Positions 11,461 to 24,139 of a stretch of 64,000 bases of DNA are shown in pieces. The notes under the pieces were generated by a model. That model worked only from the letters and a program-made list of their open reading frames with translations. It did no database searches and was not told where the DNA came from. This stretch comes from Phoronis australis (taxonomy: Eukaryota; Phoronida; Phoronidae): assembly GCA_002633005.1 (NCBI GenBank), contig NMRA01000248.1:124001-188000 (forward strand), written 5' to 3'. Position numbers and translations under genes: made by a program. Every line of letters begins with the position of its first letter. The stretch's first letter is position 1.

Positions 11461-12035
11461 NNNNNNNNNNNNNNNNNNNNNNNNNNNNNNNNNNNNNNNN
11501 NNNNNNNNNNNNNNNNNNNNNNNNNNNNNNNNNNNNNNNNNNNNNNNNNNNNNNNNNNNNNNNNNNNNNNNNNNNNNNNNNNNNNNNNNNNNNNNNNNNN
11601 NNNNNNNNNNNNNNNNNNNNNNNNNNNNNNNNNNNNNNNNNNNNNNNNNNNNNNNNNNNNNNNNNNNNNNNNNNNNNNNNNNNNNNNNNNNNNNNNNNNN
11701 NNNNNNNNNNNNNNNNNNNNNNNNNNNNNNNNNNNNNNNNNNNNNNNNNNNNNNNNNNNNNNNNNNNNNNNNNNNNNNNNNNNNNNNNNNNNNNNNNNNN
11801 NNNNNNNNNNNNNNNNNNNNNNNNNNNNNNNNNNNNNNNNNNNNNNNNNNNNNNNNNNNNNNNNNNNNNNNNNNNNNNNNNNNNNNNNNNNNNNNNNNNN
11901 NNNNNNNNNNNNNNNNNNNNNNNNNNNNNNNNNNNNNNNNNNNNNNNNNNNNNNNNNNNNNNNNNNNNNNNNNNNNNNNNNNNNNNNNNNNNNNNNNNNN
12001 NNNNNNNNNNNNNNNNNNNNNNNNNNNNNNNNNNN
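11461..12035. other. Assembly gap (575 N)
   Basis: Run of N. It begins directly in the palindromic GC-rich tract, which probably caused the failure to assemble, and ends 70 bases before the start codon of the small secreted peptide gene, hiding most of its 5' region. Confidence 1.
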
Positions 12036-12105
12036 ACACATATATACCTACTTTACATATGGACAAATCATTGTTTCGAGTATTACTCATCGATACCGGC
12101 TACAT

Positions 12106-12190
12106 ATGACGACATTTCAAGTCTTCCTGCTTATTATTTTGCTCATGGCAGCACCCACCAACGGAAAGGCTGCTCCTTGGGCTGGAAAAG
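12106..12190 (+). CDS. Small secreted cysteine-rich peptide, exon 1 (signal peptide)
   Basis: The ATG opens a typical signal peptide: a short polar N-end, the hydrophobic core VFLLIILLMAA, then a small polar exit ending in TNG. Cleavage is likely around residue 20. The exon ends AAAAG|GTAAGA in phase 1 and joins the exon at 12278. The precursor totals about 79 residues. I do not recognise a named family. Confidence 0.7.
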
Positions 12191-12277
12191 GTAAGATAAC
12201 AAATTTTCTAATCGTAGGCCAGCCTCCTGGGTGAAAACCTATGCGCATTTTTATAATTAATTATAAATTCTTTTCAG

Positions 12278-12432
12278 GGAATGTTGAGATGAGCAAAACA
12301 ACATTAGACCGTCCTGCTCGTTGTATCGGCAAATACTCACCGTGTTATAGACACAGTCACTGCTGCTCGGGTTATAAGTGTAGATCTTTGAACTTCAGCG
12401 CTTTTGTGTATACCAAGAAAAGATGCATGTAA
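12278..12432 (+). CDS. Small secreted cysteine-rich peptide, exon 2 (knottin-like)
   Basis: The acceptor TTTTCAG|GG continues exon 1 in phase 1. The exon encodes a basic mature peptide with exactly six cysteines, spaced C-x6-C-x5-CC-x4-C-x14-C, and ends one residue after the last Cys. This C-C-CC-C-C order is the framework of inhibitor cystine knots, found in defence peptides, protease or channel-active peptides and signalling peptides; spacing alone cannot tell which. A perfect donor (ACAG|GTAAGT) follows four bases after the stop, so an intron in the 3' UTR is likely. Function is unknown; a toxin role is only one possibility. Confidence 0.7.
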
Positions 12433-12436
12433 ACAG

Positions 12437-13900
12437 GTAAGTGATGTAACCCGTTAAAGGTGCACGAATACACTACTGTGTGGGTGCACCGAGTGTTTCG
12501 GAATTATTTAAAAATATATTTAGCATATTAACAGATATTCATCTTGAAAAAGCCTCATCGTCACCATTCCTCAAAATTAGCATCAAATTTGAAACTTCAT
12601 TACCAAGTTTGTTAAATTGGCACACGTTGATTACGATTTGGACAAGCCACACGTGTGCGGGAGGCAGCCCACAAACAAATTATTTGATAAATCATCTAAA
12701 ACTAATTCTTGAAGAATTGATCAAGTTAAATCAAGAAATGTTTAGGTGGCACTCAACTATGAACGGACGACTTATTGGATTAATTTGGTGGCGAGATCTC
12801 TTTAATCAACTGACCAATGTTTGAATACTTCGATGAGCGAAGACTTTTTCACCGAATAACTGAACAAATATGTTAAGTTTCTCAATCAAAGTTTTCAAAT
12901 ATGAAGCAGCTGATAGCCAAAGTCGGGGACCGCTATTAATTTTTAGGTACACGTGGGTACTAGGTAGCAACCTGACTATTTTCACTGCTACTTGACCTAT
13001 TTTACTCATTTAATTTCTTCAGTATGACCAACAGTGTTTCAACACGTCTGTTAAAATGCATGAGCCAATACTTCTTATTAATAATTATGCACTGTACAAG
13101 ATCTCTAAATTTCAACAGTTCGTGGCTTTTATTTTATTCATTAGCAAATTACACGAAAACTTTCAGCATAAAACGCGGTAGATCTTAAATTCAGAATGGG
13201 CACCCAAGAATGAGATTGAAAATGTCAACATAATTTGCCGCTCGAAAGTGCTCGTGCATTGGTTTGTAAAACTACAATTCAGGTCTACTGACTAATAGCG
13301 GGATAAAGCTCACCTAATACTTATGCGACATCAAAAGGCGTTAGTTTTCCCGTGTCCAAAAATGTACCATGTCTGCATGAAATTCTTTTTTCGTCACTTG
13401 GGTGGCATTCAACAGTTTTTTCCTGATTTTGAGCTTAAAAAACTAGATTTTGGCAGCGCAAAAAATGCTAGGAACGCAAAAACTTTGCGAGGGAACGTAA
13501 AAACTTTTTTCGCAACATGTCTTTTTTAGATGCTCCGTAAACATGACTTGACGGACACCCTGTTTTTCTTTGCTCAAGGTACTGTTTGTGTGAGTGGTGC
13601 CATTGGTGAACGATGGGACAGATCACCAAGTCTTACCCCATTAAATAGCATGTGATCTCTGACAGAAGTAGTTATTTGCCTTGCAAAGAGACTGCGTTCG
13701 TCTTTGACAAAATGGCAACGACTGGGCTGAAGTCATTTTTGGTGTTAAATTTCTGATGGGCAGCTATTGAAAACACTCAACATATAACTTGTTTGGAACT
13801 AAAACTAGCGTAACGGCTCAGCAGGTTTGTCCAGATCCCATTTTGATAAAGAATTCAAAAAATTGAGCGTCACTGGATTTTTTCTTAGCTCAAGCCGCTG
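12437..13900. other. Intergenic or 3' UTR intron, nothing recognised
   Basis: AT-rich DNA without recognisable exons. The 3' UTR exon of the small peptide gene may lie here but I cannot place it. Confidence 0.4.
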
Positions 13901-14047
13901 TAATTCAAGGCGTTCCACCGAAATTGGAACCCCAGTGTAAAACAGATATCCTGGAGTCGAAAACAGACTCCCGTATCTTCAAAACAGCTAACCAGCCCGA
14001 TCTGTTTTACACTGGGGTTCCAGTTTCTATGGAACACCTTGTAATTA
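13901..14047. mobile_element. Inverted-repeat element, 147 bp
   Basis: The left arm (TAATTCAAGGCGTTCC ... CCCAGTGTAAAACAGAT) and right arm (ATCTGTTTTACACTGGG ... GGAACACCTTGTAATTA) are about 47 bases each and roughly 85% complementary, with a loop of about 52 bases. Size and structure suit a MITE. No target duplication is evident. Confidence 0.75.
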
Positions 14048-14479
14048 TATGTAGAAGAACTGAACTGCAAAGTATCAATGAGATATTTTATGCAAGTCTC
14101 CCACCAATGAATTTTGGCCAGTCTTGAATTGCCAGATCAAAATCCGTCATGGGTCGAAGGCAGCTGACCGTCATTCTGTAGAAGGAATAGCCAGGTGAAA
14201 GATCACGCAAATCTTCGTGATACATCGCCATGTAACTATACATGTAAAGTACTTAGGCACAGGCTTTAATGGCGAGTCTCTTGCTTCTACGGAAGTCCGC
14301 CTAGGTTATCTATATTATACAGTTATGGACTAGACTAGAGGCCACAGGGGGAGGAGTGGGGGTACGTAATGACATTAGAGAGAAAATGGTAGTGACTGTG
14401 GAGGAATAGCGAACTTGACTTTGTCTTCAATGCACACGTATCTACCTCCACTCCTACCTATCGGCAAACCAAAAGACAA

Positions 14480-14728
14480 GGGTCCCGTTCCAAGAAACTG
14501 ACTTAAGTTCATTTTTGACTTAAGCCTAAGATTTGTCTTAACTTCCAAACTTTGAAACTTCCACATCCGGTCAAATAGTTAAAATTAAGATTGAACTTTT
14601 ATCAAAAACTTAATTCAAACTTAGGACCTCTTGCTTAAAACAGTCTCGAGACAAGTTTAAGTTTTATCTTAAAATTTACTAAAATTTAAGATTTGTCTTA
14701 GCTAAGTCAGTTTTGTTGGAACGGGCCC
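14480..14728. mobile_element. MITE with GGGCCCGTTCCAA-type terminal repeats
   Basis: The left end GGGTCCCGTTCCAAGAAACT and the right end AGTTTTGTTGGAACGGGCCC (starting within 14705-14728) are imperfect inverted repeats. TGACTTAAG / CTAAGTCA continue inward, and the interior is rich in TTAAGATTTGTCTTA words. AAG occurs at both outer borders and could be a 3-bp target duplication. Non-coding. Confidence 0.7.
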
Positions 14729-15799
14729 AAGGTCAATTCAGCAACAGTCAAATTCGGAATATTCCGCCTACAGCGCTGCTGTCGTTTTTACATTGCTTTC
14801 TGCCGGCTGGGGACGATTGTGAGCTCGTAAAGATGAACATGAAAACATGAACATAAAGCTAACGTGATCACATGCTTCGCTGGGAATACATGTTTCATGA
14901 AGAATTACGTATCTTAACATATAACAATTTTTGTATCCGTCATCTACAGAACGCAGGTCTGGAGTTTTAGGTGGAGAATTCACAGTGATAGGGTGGGGCG
15001 TGGCTCGAGAATCTTTCGCTCAAAAGAATTGTCAATAGTCGATGGATTCATTAGATGCATTTTGAATCCTCCTTTAACAAGTCTATTCTAATTTATCTAT
15101 TTTCGGCATACATGTATTTCCCGACATAAACTCAAGACCGTCCGCCAGCGATGCTAAGTATTCAAAAATAAAAGAGGCAGTGGGGTTGGCGAAAATGGCA
15201 AGTTATTATGACGTAACCATGCCAAAATTATAACGAGTAGAATCTCTCGAAAGGTGGGCACTGAAAAAGCACCAGTAGAGGTACCTGTAGCAGTAAATGC
15301 GTATTAAATTGCCCCTCTTATTTTGACTTCTGCGCAAAGTGATGGTTTTGTTCTTCATGTTTGAGTTGCAGTTTTAAACTAAAACTAATTGAACGTTTTT
15401 CATATGTTGGCAGGATTTCAAATAGGGAGCTGCAGTATGTATATTAATGTTAATTGGCTGCATTTTGAGTTGTGTTCCATTTGTTTGTTCGATTTTGGCC
15501 ATGGCAGTTTCATTTAAATTCGTTATATTTACAGGCTGGATGAAAACAATCCGGTTCCTCGAATCCAGAAGAAAAGTGGTCAATATAAGGAACGGAGATT
15601 ACTAGATGACCCCGAAATTTAACGTGCGTCTCGAATATATGGTGAAAATTTGGGTAATTGGATGGAAATTATAATAAATAAAGCGAAAATTAACTGCAAT
15701 GTTGTGTAATTGAGCCTAGTTTCAAAGTCCCTGCTTGCTAACTGAAATACATGCTTACCAACACGTTTAATAACCTAAGAGTGTTCACATTGTGCTTTT

Positions 15800-15838
15800 A
15801 CACACACACGCACCCACGCACGCACACACACACACACG

Positions 15839-15871
<33 letters not shown>
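15800..15871. repeat. (CA)n microsatellite
   Basis: About 70 bases of CA dinucleotides with a few G and C interruptions. Confidence 0.95.
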
Positions 15872-15872
<1 letters not shown>

Positions 15873-15879
15873 CACAACT

Positions 15880-18800
15880 TTCTTATGGGAACACATTATA
15901 TTTTATTAGCCAATTTAACATTGCAATTAATAATGAATTATTGGACTGGAAAACATACAAACATTTTAGACAAAACTCTAGGTTGCGTGGGCATGCACAT
16001 TTTGTCGAATCCTCTGCAACGTATGCCAGCGTGCTTCGGATGCTTGTAACTTGTGCAATACGTATGCGAAAGTTGTGTGAGCTACGCTAGCGTATTTGCC
16101 AAAATTTTCATACGTCGTCATTGGCCTTTAATGAAAGAGTGTATATCACTTCCCTATACCACCACAAATAGGGTGATTTTTCATTTGTTTACATAAATTC
16201 TGCCAGCTTAGGTTTTAATCGAAGGTTGTTTCAATGTATTTTATCAAACCTTCAAATCTCTTTGTAGATATTTTCAAAATATTCATTTTTGCATTCATTT
16301 ACTTGCAGGCCGGACCATTCAAGATCATTTTTACGCCAACATGGCCGAAAATAACTATGCAAGAAAAAGTAGACAATACCATTACTTGTTGTGTTGAAAC
16401 AGACACATTTAGGTTAAAGATCTTGAAATCCCTATTGATCAGTCATGAAAAACATCTGCTGAATGAGCAGCTCACAGGTGTGTACCGCTCGCTGGCTCTG
16501 TTTCGTTAGACTTGTGGTCTTCCTACCGTGTGATACATTCACACTCTTTGCTTGTATGCCCTTCTACCTACAGTCATAATCAGGTTACACCTTCAAAATA
16601 TTCCGCTTTTTGTAACACGGCGAAATCAACTTATTATAATAGTCCTATTTTCCCGTTCGACTAAAAAGGAAAAAACGTGACCTGTTCATGAGGATTGACG
16701 GCACCCACAATTTCCCGGCCGACTGGAAAAGCAGCAAAAACACCTTCGGACGCTTTTGGGTGTAATGGCATAGATCCAATTGTCCCGCTTTTCAATTCAG
16801 TTGTCCAGTTTTTTTCATTCTCAAATGTTGATTGCAGTGCAGCGTGTTCCAAATAACATTGCCTGAATATTGTTATTTTCCAATGTTTGAGGCCATTAAA
16901 ATTTGCCGAAAAAATATGGATAAATATGTTCGTTTGTACTATGTAAAAATTCCACCCTAAGCCCTATATTCAATAGCAAGAAACAACACCGGTACACATG
17001 TATGAAAGCAACTACCCACGCATGCGCGACGTTACCTCAGCCGCACGTGATCGAAGTTGGCATTCCAGTTCTGCACATCATCAGATAACTTCCGTGCGTA
17101 ATTTAATACCGTGGACTAAACACAAATGTGCATAAACGGAGTTCTGTTACAGGGGCTGTTATAAAAAGAAATCAAATTTTGATTATCGTATTGTTTATGA
17201 ACACTCTTATTAGCTTTCATAGTGTAGGACCGTAGGAAAATGACCAAATGTGGCTAACTTCGAGAAGTCATATCTCAGAAATAGCAGATCATATTCGCAC
17301 ATGGTTCTCTAAAAAATTTTGGAATTGTTTTTTAAAGATTCCACTTTTGCTCGAGCAGTTGTCAAAATATGGGAAAAATGAACTCAGCGAGTATGCGTCT
17401 GTTTTGTGTGAGGGTAAACGTCCCCTCGCCTCTAGACAATAAAGTAAATGTGCAAATAAGGGCGCTGATGAACAATCCATTTAGCGCTAGCATTTCAAAT
17501 GCCTGAAATGGTAGATTGGGATGTGACGTATTTGCAGACGGTTGAAGTACATAAACCATGCGTATTAATATCAAGGGCATTGGCAAACTTAGAGATGTCA
17601 GTTGACACAACATGAGATTACTCCATTAAAAAAATATTCGCAAAGGTTAAGAACTGCCTTAATGCATCATGGGTTCCTTTGTTTTGTTCTATTATTGTCG
17701 TTTTCATGATCAATACGATACACGAGCTCAGAATTTCAACATGCGTTTGAACGTTATTCCAATCGAGAAAACGTACCTGAGTGAGGCTGCTTGAACTTCT
17801 ATAAACGTGTAGACTGATTTTATAATCTCTGTGCATTCTGTTTTTTTTCATGTGCTTGCTGGTAATTCAAAATCAGCATATGAACATGATCGTTGTTTCG
17901 TTTCTTGAAAATATAAATTTTGACGAAGAAAATTTTATAATAACCCCAATATCACAATTTTGTTATCGCACCTGCTCTTTCATTTGTTTTCAGTGGCAAC
18001 AAGAAACGGTTACCCATGAGAACAAAAAAGCCAGGGTTGTATTCTGAGACATTTGAAGTAAAACATTGAAATCAGACACCACTGTCATTGCGAAGCGACT
18101 ACAGACTCGGATTGTGACAAATCATTATAACATAAATATACTTACACAACAAATCTCTGGGTATCAGGGTCCGTTTTACGACAGCTTAAGTCTGAAAATT
18201 TCATTAATAGGATGACGTCAACCACGAGTTCAACAAGTGCAACGTGTTGAAAAACATCTTTCGTTTTATTTCTTCGAACGATTACTTTCAGTTTTATAGC
18301 TTTGTATATTAGGTCTGGGTTGTATACCAATATTTAGGCCTAGATGAGATCACGTTTAATCAAGCCTCACTAACTCCAACAATAGGTCGGCTTAGGAACA
18401 CAAGGGATTGGACCATAGGGCTTTTAAGTTATGAAACACCACTTTCCTGAGGCTCTGAGGTAAACAAATTTATCGATTAGAAATGTGTGCAATACCTGTA
18501 AATGGAAAAATCGCTGATAAAAACACGTTTAAAAATGGTCTGCAGTATTCTTGACAAAAGTACCTCTGTTTATATGGCGTTTGGAATTAAAGAATGCAGT
18601 TCTTCCATTGCGTAGCCATTTGGCATGTTTAAGTCTCAATAGCTATTTGACACCAAATACACGAGTGCGTGCAGTCGTCGAGAAAGCGACGTGACTTTTT
18701 CATGGAGCTGAGCATCTGCTAAATTTCATTTTTCTGTTGCAATCAGAGATCTTCCTATTTTTGCTGTTAATACCCACTACTGGTGTTGCATTTTATACTG

Positions 18801-20090
18801 TTACTCCTGTTGTTGGGCCTTCCTTTTTCTTGCCATGCACGTGAGAAAGGGGTGAAATGTCCACACAGCGATATATATTGAATATACACGACGTGGAGGT
18901 GATGTCAAAACGATTGCTGCTTCAATGAAATCTGTATGAAGATTGAAGATTTGTGAGTTGTAGATTTCCTAGCACTTAGAAAAGACTGAAAGAAAGTAGA
19001 AAGCAAGTAAACATCCAAAGAAGGGCAGGTTTTGGATTGCCACCATATCGTTTGAAAGACACCAGATGGAGTTGACAGTATGTTTTTGAATCGGTCATCG
19101 ATCGCTAGTTAAATCGTCACTAAATTCACACACTTGCGGACCCCTGACATGCCGGACGTTGACACGGGAGGTTTTGATTGTGAATGCTTTTAGTTTTATT
19201 ACTTTACGCCACCCTGATGAATATTTAACTTTCACTTATTGTACTTTTTACAATTGCATTCAAACAAGCAGTGAGTAAGCATTGGTTCACCTTTTCCGAT
19301 TACAGCGGGGAGGTACTAGACACCAGTGGCCAATCCAATCTAATCGATTTAATTCGTGCGATACCGCCACTGGTTCACAATGGGAACAGCCCACTAGTCT
19401 ACTCCGACGGCTCACTACTATAACATCTAACTCCTCCGAATGTTCACTACTTCGAGGTTTCACTCTAACAAAAGTTCAATACTCCAAAAATATATAAAAT
19501 TTCGGACTCATGTGAAATTTTATATTTCTGTATCCAAAATACACATTACTTTGAATATAAACGCAGTGGTGTAGCTATTGAAACCAACCCCCGGGCACTT
19601 AACATAGCGTGTACCTTGTTTGGGCTTCCTGGGCAGTCATGCGAAGTTGGGTTTCAAAGCATGTTTTACGAACATGTAAATATGAGCTCGTACTTGTGCT
19701 TTTAAAAGACCGCGATATATTCACCAAATCTGTGCCACGATCGTGACAGAAATTTACCCGCTGCGCCACTTCCTCACCCACTGCACCGAAACCAAGAGCA
19801 CGGCCAGGTCCCCTGAAACAAGATGCTCTATCTCTGTCAGTTTTTACCAACTGCAGTACTCTGTGGATATCAGTTCTACCCCATTAGCAGAAATTAAAGT
19901 GTTGCGAAATTTTTAAGTAGTGAATCTTCGAAGTAGGGAACCTCCGGAGTAGTGAACTTTCGAACTTGGTGGCATGTATCATTGTAAGTTATAAAATATA
20001 TATAGGTATGTACACATGAGCGTACTTTGTATACATCGACCATAACATACATGTACCTCATAATCAAACACGATATCGTTTTTGAACAAT
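15880..20090. other. Gene-poor stretch
   Basis: No exon with recognisable protein motifs. At 17236-17370 (AAATGACCAAATGTGGCTAA onwards) is one copy of a degraded dispersed repeat also seen at about 23490-24030, 38915-39160 and 62950-63200. Short open frames at 16309-16488 and 16661-16852 have no supporting features. Confidence 0.4.
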
Positions 20091-20379
20091 CTGTCTCTCT
20101 AGGGACACGATTAAGTTCCCACCAGCAGCTGACGTCATCGAACGTGAAAATACAATGCTTATAAGTGAGCACGCACAATAATCGCATGTTCAACAATGGG
20201 CATTGTACCGACATTTATACCCTGTGAAAAGTAAAAATGCGTGTACCTAGCCTTCGATATAAGGGGGTAAGGCTCGAATTCCCAACGTTATGGACCATTT
20301 GCTAACAAAAAAGCAAGCGGACTGAAAAAAAGGGAACACCTCTGTGAATTGCGACTTTGCGCTTATTTAGTGGAGTTTT

Positions 20380-21130
20380 GTCCCATTTTCTCGGACTTTT
20401 TGTCTCTCGAGGGCGGGCATGAGTAAGACGCATAATTTCCATAAAACATATTTTAATTCAGTTAAATTTATCTCTATTTTTCTCGAACCCGGTCCGTAAG
20501 AGTTTCGGACAGTTAAATTTATCTCTATTTTTTCTCGAACCCGGTCCGTAAGAGTTTCGGACCGTCGACTTTACCACTCCACCACTCAGCGGTTGACGTT
20601 ATCGAACGTGAATAAATGAGCACGCGAAGCAATCGCATGTTCAACGAACGACATTGCACCGACATTTCTACGCTATGAAAAATATGACGCAAAATTTCAA
20701 TGAAAACAACATCCTTAATTCAGGGAAATTTATCTGTCATTTTCTCTCACTTGCAAATCATCGATCTCCAGTTTGAATGCGAGTAACGTGTGGTCGGGAT
20801 GCTTGGACTTGGACATTGAACTCGGTAACCAGTGGTGACCTACATGTACTTGAGCAGACGATATTTGCACGGTGGAAGCTTAGCATGAAAAGATGTGTAG
20901 TAAGCGAGAGTAGTTTCTTAAAACAAAAATTATTTTACAGATTCACTTTAGTTCTATTTTCTTTCATTTTTTTGATTTTAAGTAAAAACGTCATTTTAAC
21001 AAGAAAATCTCGGCGTTTCTTGAAAGGTCACGACCTCAGGCCTCTGATATAGAAATTAGTTACAAAAGCCGATGCGAGTCGAGAAAGATAGATCGATTGA
21101 TTGCAATGTTTCTCGTTCAGAATGTGGTAT
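20380..21130 (-). mobile_element. Single-arm copy of the tRNA-headed long element
   Basis: This stretch matches the right arm of the long inverted repeat at 26.8-27.45 kb. It has the tRNA-like head on the minus strand (20534-20592: CTCGAACCCGG and TTTACCACTCCACCACTCAG), the AACGTGAATAAATGAGCACG and GACATTTCTACGCTATG segments, GCAGACGATATTTGCACGG, and the CGAGTCGAGAAAGATAGATC end. A further partial copy (CAGCTGACGTCATCGAACG to CGACATTTATACC) lies at 20127-20222. It runs into the start of a hairpin unit at 21133. Confidence 0.75.
20459..20562. repeat. 52-bp direct tandem duplication
   Basis: The segment CAGTTAAATTTATCTCTATT ... GTAAGAGTTTCGGA occurs twice in direct succession, duplicating the B-box part of the tRNA-like head. 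Local replication slippage is the simplest cause. Confidence 0.85.
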
Positions 21131-21132
21131 AA

Positions 21133-21260
21133 ATAGATTATTACTCGTTCTCAGTCGTTATCTCCCTTATCTAGAGCCCTCGTGGATTTTTGAGAATTAT
21201 CATCTTCGGGCTAACGCCCCTCGGGCGATAATTCTCCCGTCTGTGATTCTATATCATCGA
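21133..21260. mobile_element. Truncated hairpin MITE unit
   Basis: AGATTATTACTCGTTCTCAG, CGTTATCTCCCTTATCTAGA and GGGCTAACGCCCCTCGGGCG match the complete hairpin unit at 25864-26021. The right arm is mostly missing. Confidence 0.7.
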
Positions 21261-21424
21261 CTAATATGCTGGAACCTACTACAACAGCAACGCGGAGCGT
21301 CAACATACACCCCCGTGTGCATTGCAAACGAGTTCAAGTCAAAACAGGGCAAAGCAGTTCTATAGCATATCGTCCACTCATAACGAAGCTGAATAGACCC
21401 CCTGCCCAGCTTGTTCAAATTTTC

Positions 21425-22700
21425 CATAGCTCATTGGAATATCAATGGGTGGTTGGTCCACAATAATGTTCTGCGAAAAATTTACCATTTTGACTGTGAT
21501 GTGGTTTCTCTGAATGAGACGCATTTATGTTCTAAAGATATCATTCAAGTTGAAGGATACAGATTTATTGGTTGAAACCGTGAAAATGTACACATTAATG
21601 CTCCCAAAGGTTCTGGGGGTGTTAGTATGCATATAAATTTGATATAAGTGTAATTATTAAGTCCTTTGACGGTTGAAGTCGCACCGGATCATTCTGTTCT
21701 TGTTTTAAGGTTTAAAATCTCCTCGCCTGGTATATGTTTACCTGGTATCGACACACCTTTAGATACAAATACTCTTTCGAAAAAAAAAACGTAAGCATGT
21801 CACATCCAATATCCCAGCAGAATACAGTAACAACGTGTCTTTTAATGAAGAAATTTTATGTTTAATTGGTTCATTATTGTTATCGTATGAACATCAGAAC
21901 CAACTTGATATAGTGTATCAGTTATTTATTGACCTATTAAGTAAGGAAATGGATTCCTTGCTGGATTACAAGGATTATTATTCGAGACCTAAACTAGGAA
22001 AGTATTTTAAGAGGAACCAGCCTTGCTGGAATTCGGAACTTAACGATTTGTGGAAAAATTTAAAGTACATTCAAAAACAACTTTCAAGAACGGAAATTGG
22101 TCATATTACAAACAATAATTTTCGTGTCCTCAATCTAAATTTGACAAAAAATGTTCATATCAGTTGAAGGTTCATATTGAAAATGAGAATCTGACTACTG
22201 AAAATCCTAAGAATTTCTGGGCATATGTTAAAAAAACTGGGACCAAAACAATTTAGCAAAGTTCCTCTAGAAATCTTGGATTCGATATTAAAGTAAATTC
22301 TGATAGAAATTTTATTCTAAATATTTAAGCACGAGTTTTTAACTGAACCGTATGTGAAGCTCAATTTATCTCGTTCCTAGCTATCTCTTTTGTTCCAGTT
22401 TAGAGTAGGAAATCTCCCATTGCACTCCTGTAAGAGAAAGACTTCTCTTGTGTTGTGGCACTGGTTCTGTGGAGGATGAGCTACATTTTGTATTTGATTG
22501 TTCTCTTTATTTTTAACTCACTGTGGTCTATTCTATTTCATAATATTTCACTTCAAGTCCCAAACTTTGAAGATTTCAGAAGATTGGACACGTTATAACT
22601 GCTGTTTCAGTATTTCCTTAGGTAAGTCGTCAAATGTATCAAGATTGCGTTTGAACTTTGAAACCGTGGCATTGATGGTGCATCTGAACTGTGTGAATGT
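21425..22700 (+). pseudogene. Decayed non-LTR retrotransposon (endonuclease and RT-flanking remains)
   Basis: Frameshifted pieces in order match a non-LTR retrotransposon ORF2. NINGWL and VVSLNETHL at about 21437-21526 are the start of the apurinic-type endonuclease. NAPKGSGGV follows near 21598. A linker with QPCWNSELNDLW near 22018-22055 comes next, then NPKNFWAYVKK near 22210. VEDELHFVFDCSLY near 22468-22510 is the C-terminal Cys/His motif of the ORF. The reverse-transcriptase core is deleted. Stops and frame changes are many, so it is dead. Clade L2/CR1-like is likely but not certain. Confidence 0.75.
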
Positions 22701-23317
22701 TATATCTATTACTGATTGAATTAGTTGTGCTTATCATTATAATAAGTAAATACAATGCTATACAATACAGCGCAGATACAAGTAATGAACATTATGTTAA
22801 ACATTCCCTTTTTAAATAAAAGTCCCTGGTGAGTTTAAAGCAAGATAGTCAGAAATGTTCTCCTCAATAAGAACACGCCTGCTACATTTCTTGAGGATTC
22901 TTCATATGCTTTGGAGGCTAGGGAGGCAAACGACAAAGGACTCAAAGGCAGCCCTCAACAGAAATACATGCCAACTTTCATGATGATCCAATTGTTACTA
23001 TAGGGCGCAGAAGTCGAATTTGTTTGGAAATCGTCTTCATCCTGTCAATACATTTAGGGGGCGACAATAAGCAATGTGGCTGTACTCATGGCACCTATTG
23101 TTGTACACGGCTCATGCTGTCGCTGAGCAACAATACGCGTTAACGTCGACGATTTATAGTTTGCAACAGTAGTCGCAATAGACAGTCGTAGTAGTGCAAA
23201 CCTGTGGAGGAAAAGCATGGACTTCATGACGGTATTTTTGTAGTAACCGTGTTAGCGTTTCGTGCCATAAACTTGACCTAAGGAGGTGCAACTCACAGTT
23301 TTAGAGCAAGAATTGGA
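22700..23317. other. Upstream region of the modular lectin/PAN gene
   Basis: Contains the likely promoter and 5' UTR of the gene starting at 23318, but no clear TATA or other element can be assigned. Confidence 0.35.
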
Positions 23318-23366
23318 ATGGTACGGGCTTTTGTGCTGCTCTCGATGCTTTTTCAACCTTGTTTTG
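23318..23366 (+). CDS. Modular lectin/PAN gene, exon 1 (signal peptide)
   Basis: The ATG opens MVRAFVLLSMLFQPCF, a compact signal peptide with a strong hydrophobic core. The exon ends TTTTG|GTGAGT in phase 1, the phase needed to enter the CTLD exon at 29184 (the joined codon is GCA, Ala, followed by the first CTLD Cys). The product would thus be secreted or a type I membrane protein. The 5.8-kb distance leaves room for an alternative first exon; linkage rests on phase and the absence of another fitting signal exon. Confidence 0.65.
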
Positions 23367-24139
23367 GTGAGTGTTTTGAACCTGAGAATTAACTGACCTG
23401 AAAAACGGTCATAGGGTGAAGGATGCATTTGCTCGTTGGCAGTTGTGCGAGTGTATAAAAGCAGATTAAGCAGCTAATAAAAATGACCAAAATATGGCGA
23501 ACTTAGGGACATCACATAAAGGATTTCTGGAAATTGACTCACCCAAAAGTACACTCGTAGGCGTATTTTAGGATTTTTTCCAAAAATACGCCTATGGACT
23601 GATATTCGACAACTGTGTTTGCATGTTTAAAAATCTGATGGATTGTTCTAAAATACGTATGATATATGGTACTGAGGTCTGTGTTTGCTGAGTGCGAAAT
23701 AAGTATGGAAGAATTAATTTTTACTACTGAGATACAACTAGTCAACTATATACATTATAAAGGACCTACTTATTTCAAGCGGTTTCCAAAAATACACACC
23801 CCTTTCCGAAAATACCCAAGGGCGTATGTTCGGTTTCATTTGCCGGTTTTGAAAGGTCGTTTTCTGCCCATTGGGCCTGTTTTTTGGAAATTCCCGGTAT
23901 CTCAGAAATGTCTCTTCAGACTCATATGAAATTTTCAAATACTGTGCATTATACAGTAATCTTCAAAACGCATTTAGGATTTGTTTTTTAAAGGATTCAA
24001 TTTTTGCATGAGAGGTTACGAAAATAGTATAATAATATTTAATAGATAGTACATTCCTGATCCGATTTTTAACCAAACAGCGGGGCCACTCACATTAAGT
24101 GCCATTTTCACACTATAGTACATAGTATCTTCCTGAAGT

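Noticed and set aside
11371-12194. Open frames of 215-258 codons on both strands.
   Set aside because: They consist almost wholly of the N gap.
15792-16049. Plus-strand open frame rich in His and Thr.
   Set aside because: It is the CA microsatellite read in frame.
16661-16852. Minus-strand frame of 63 codons with protein-like composition.
   Set aside because: No motif, splice support or repeat partner; frames of this length are expected by chance in 64 kb.
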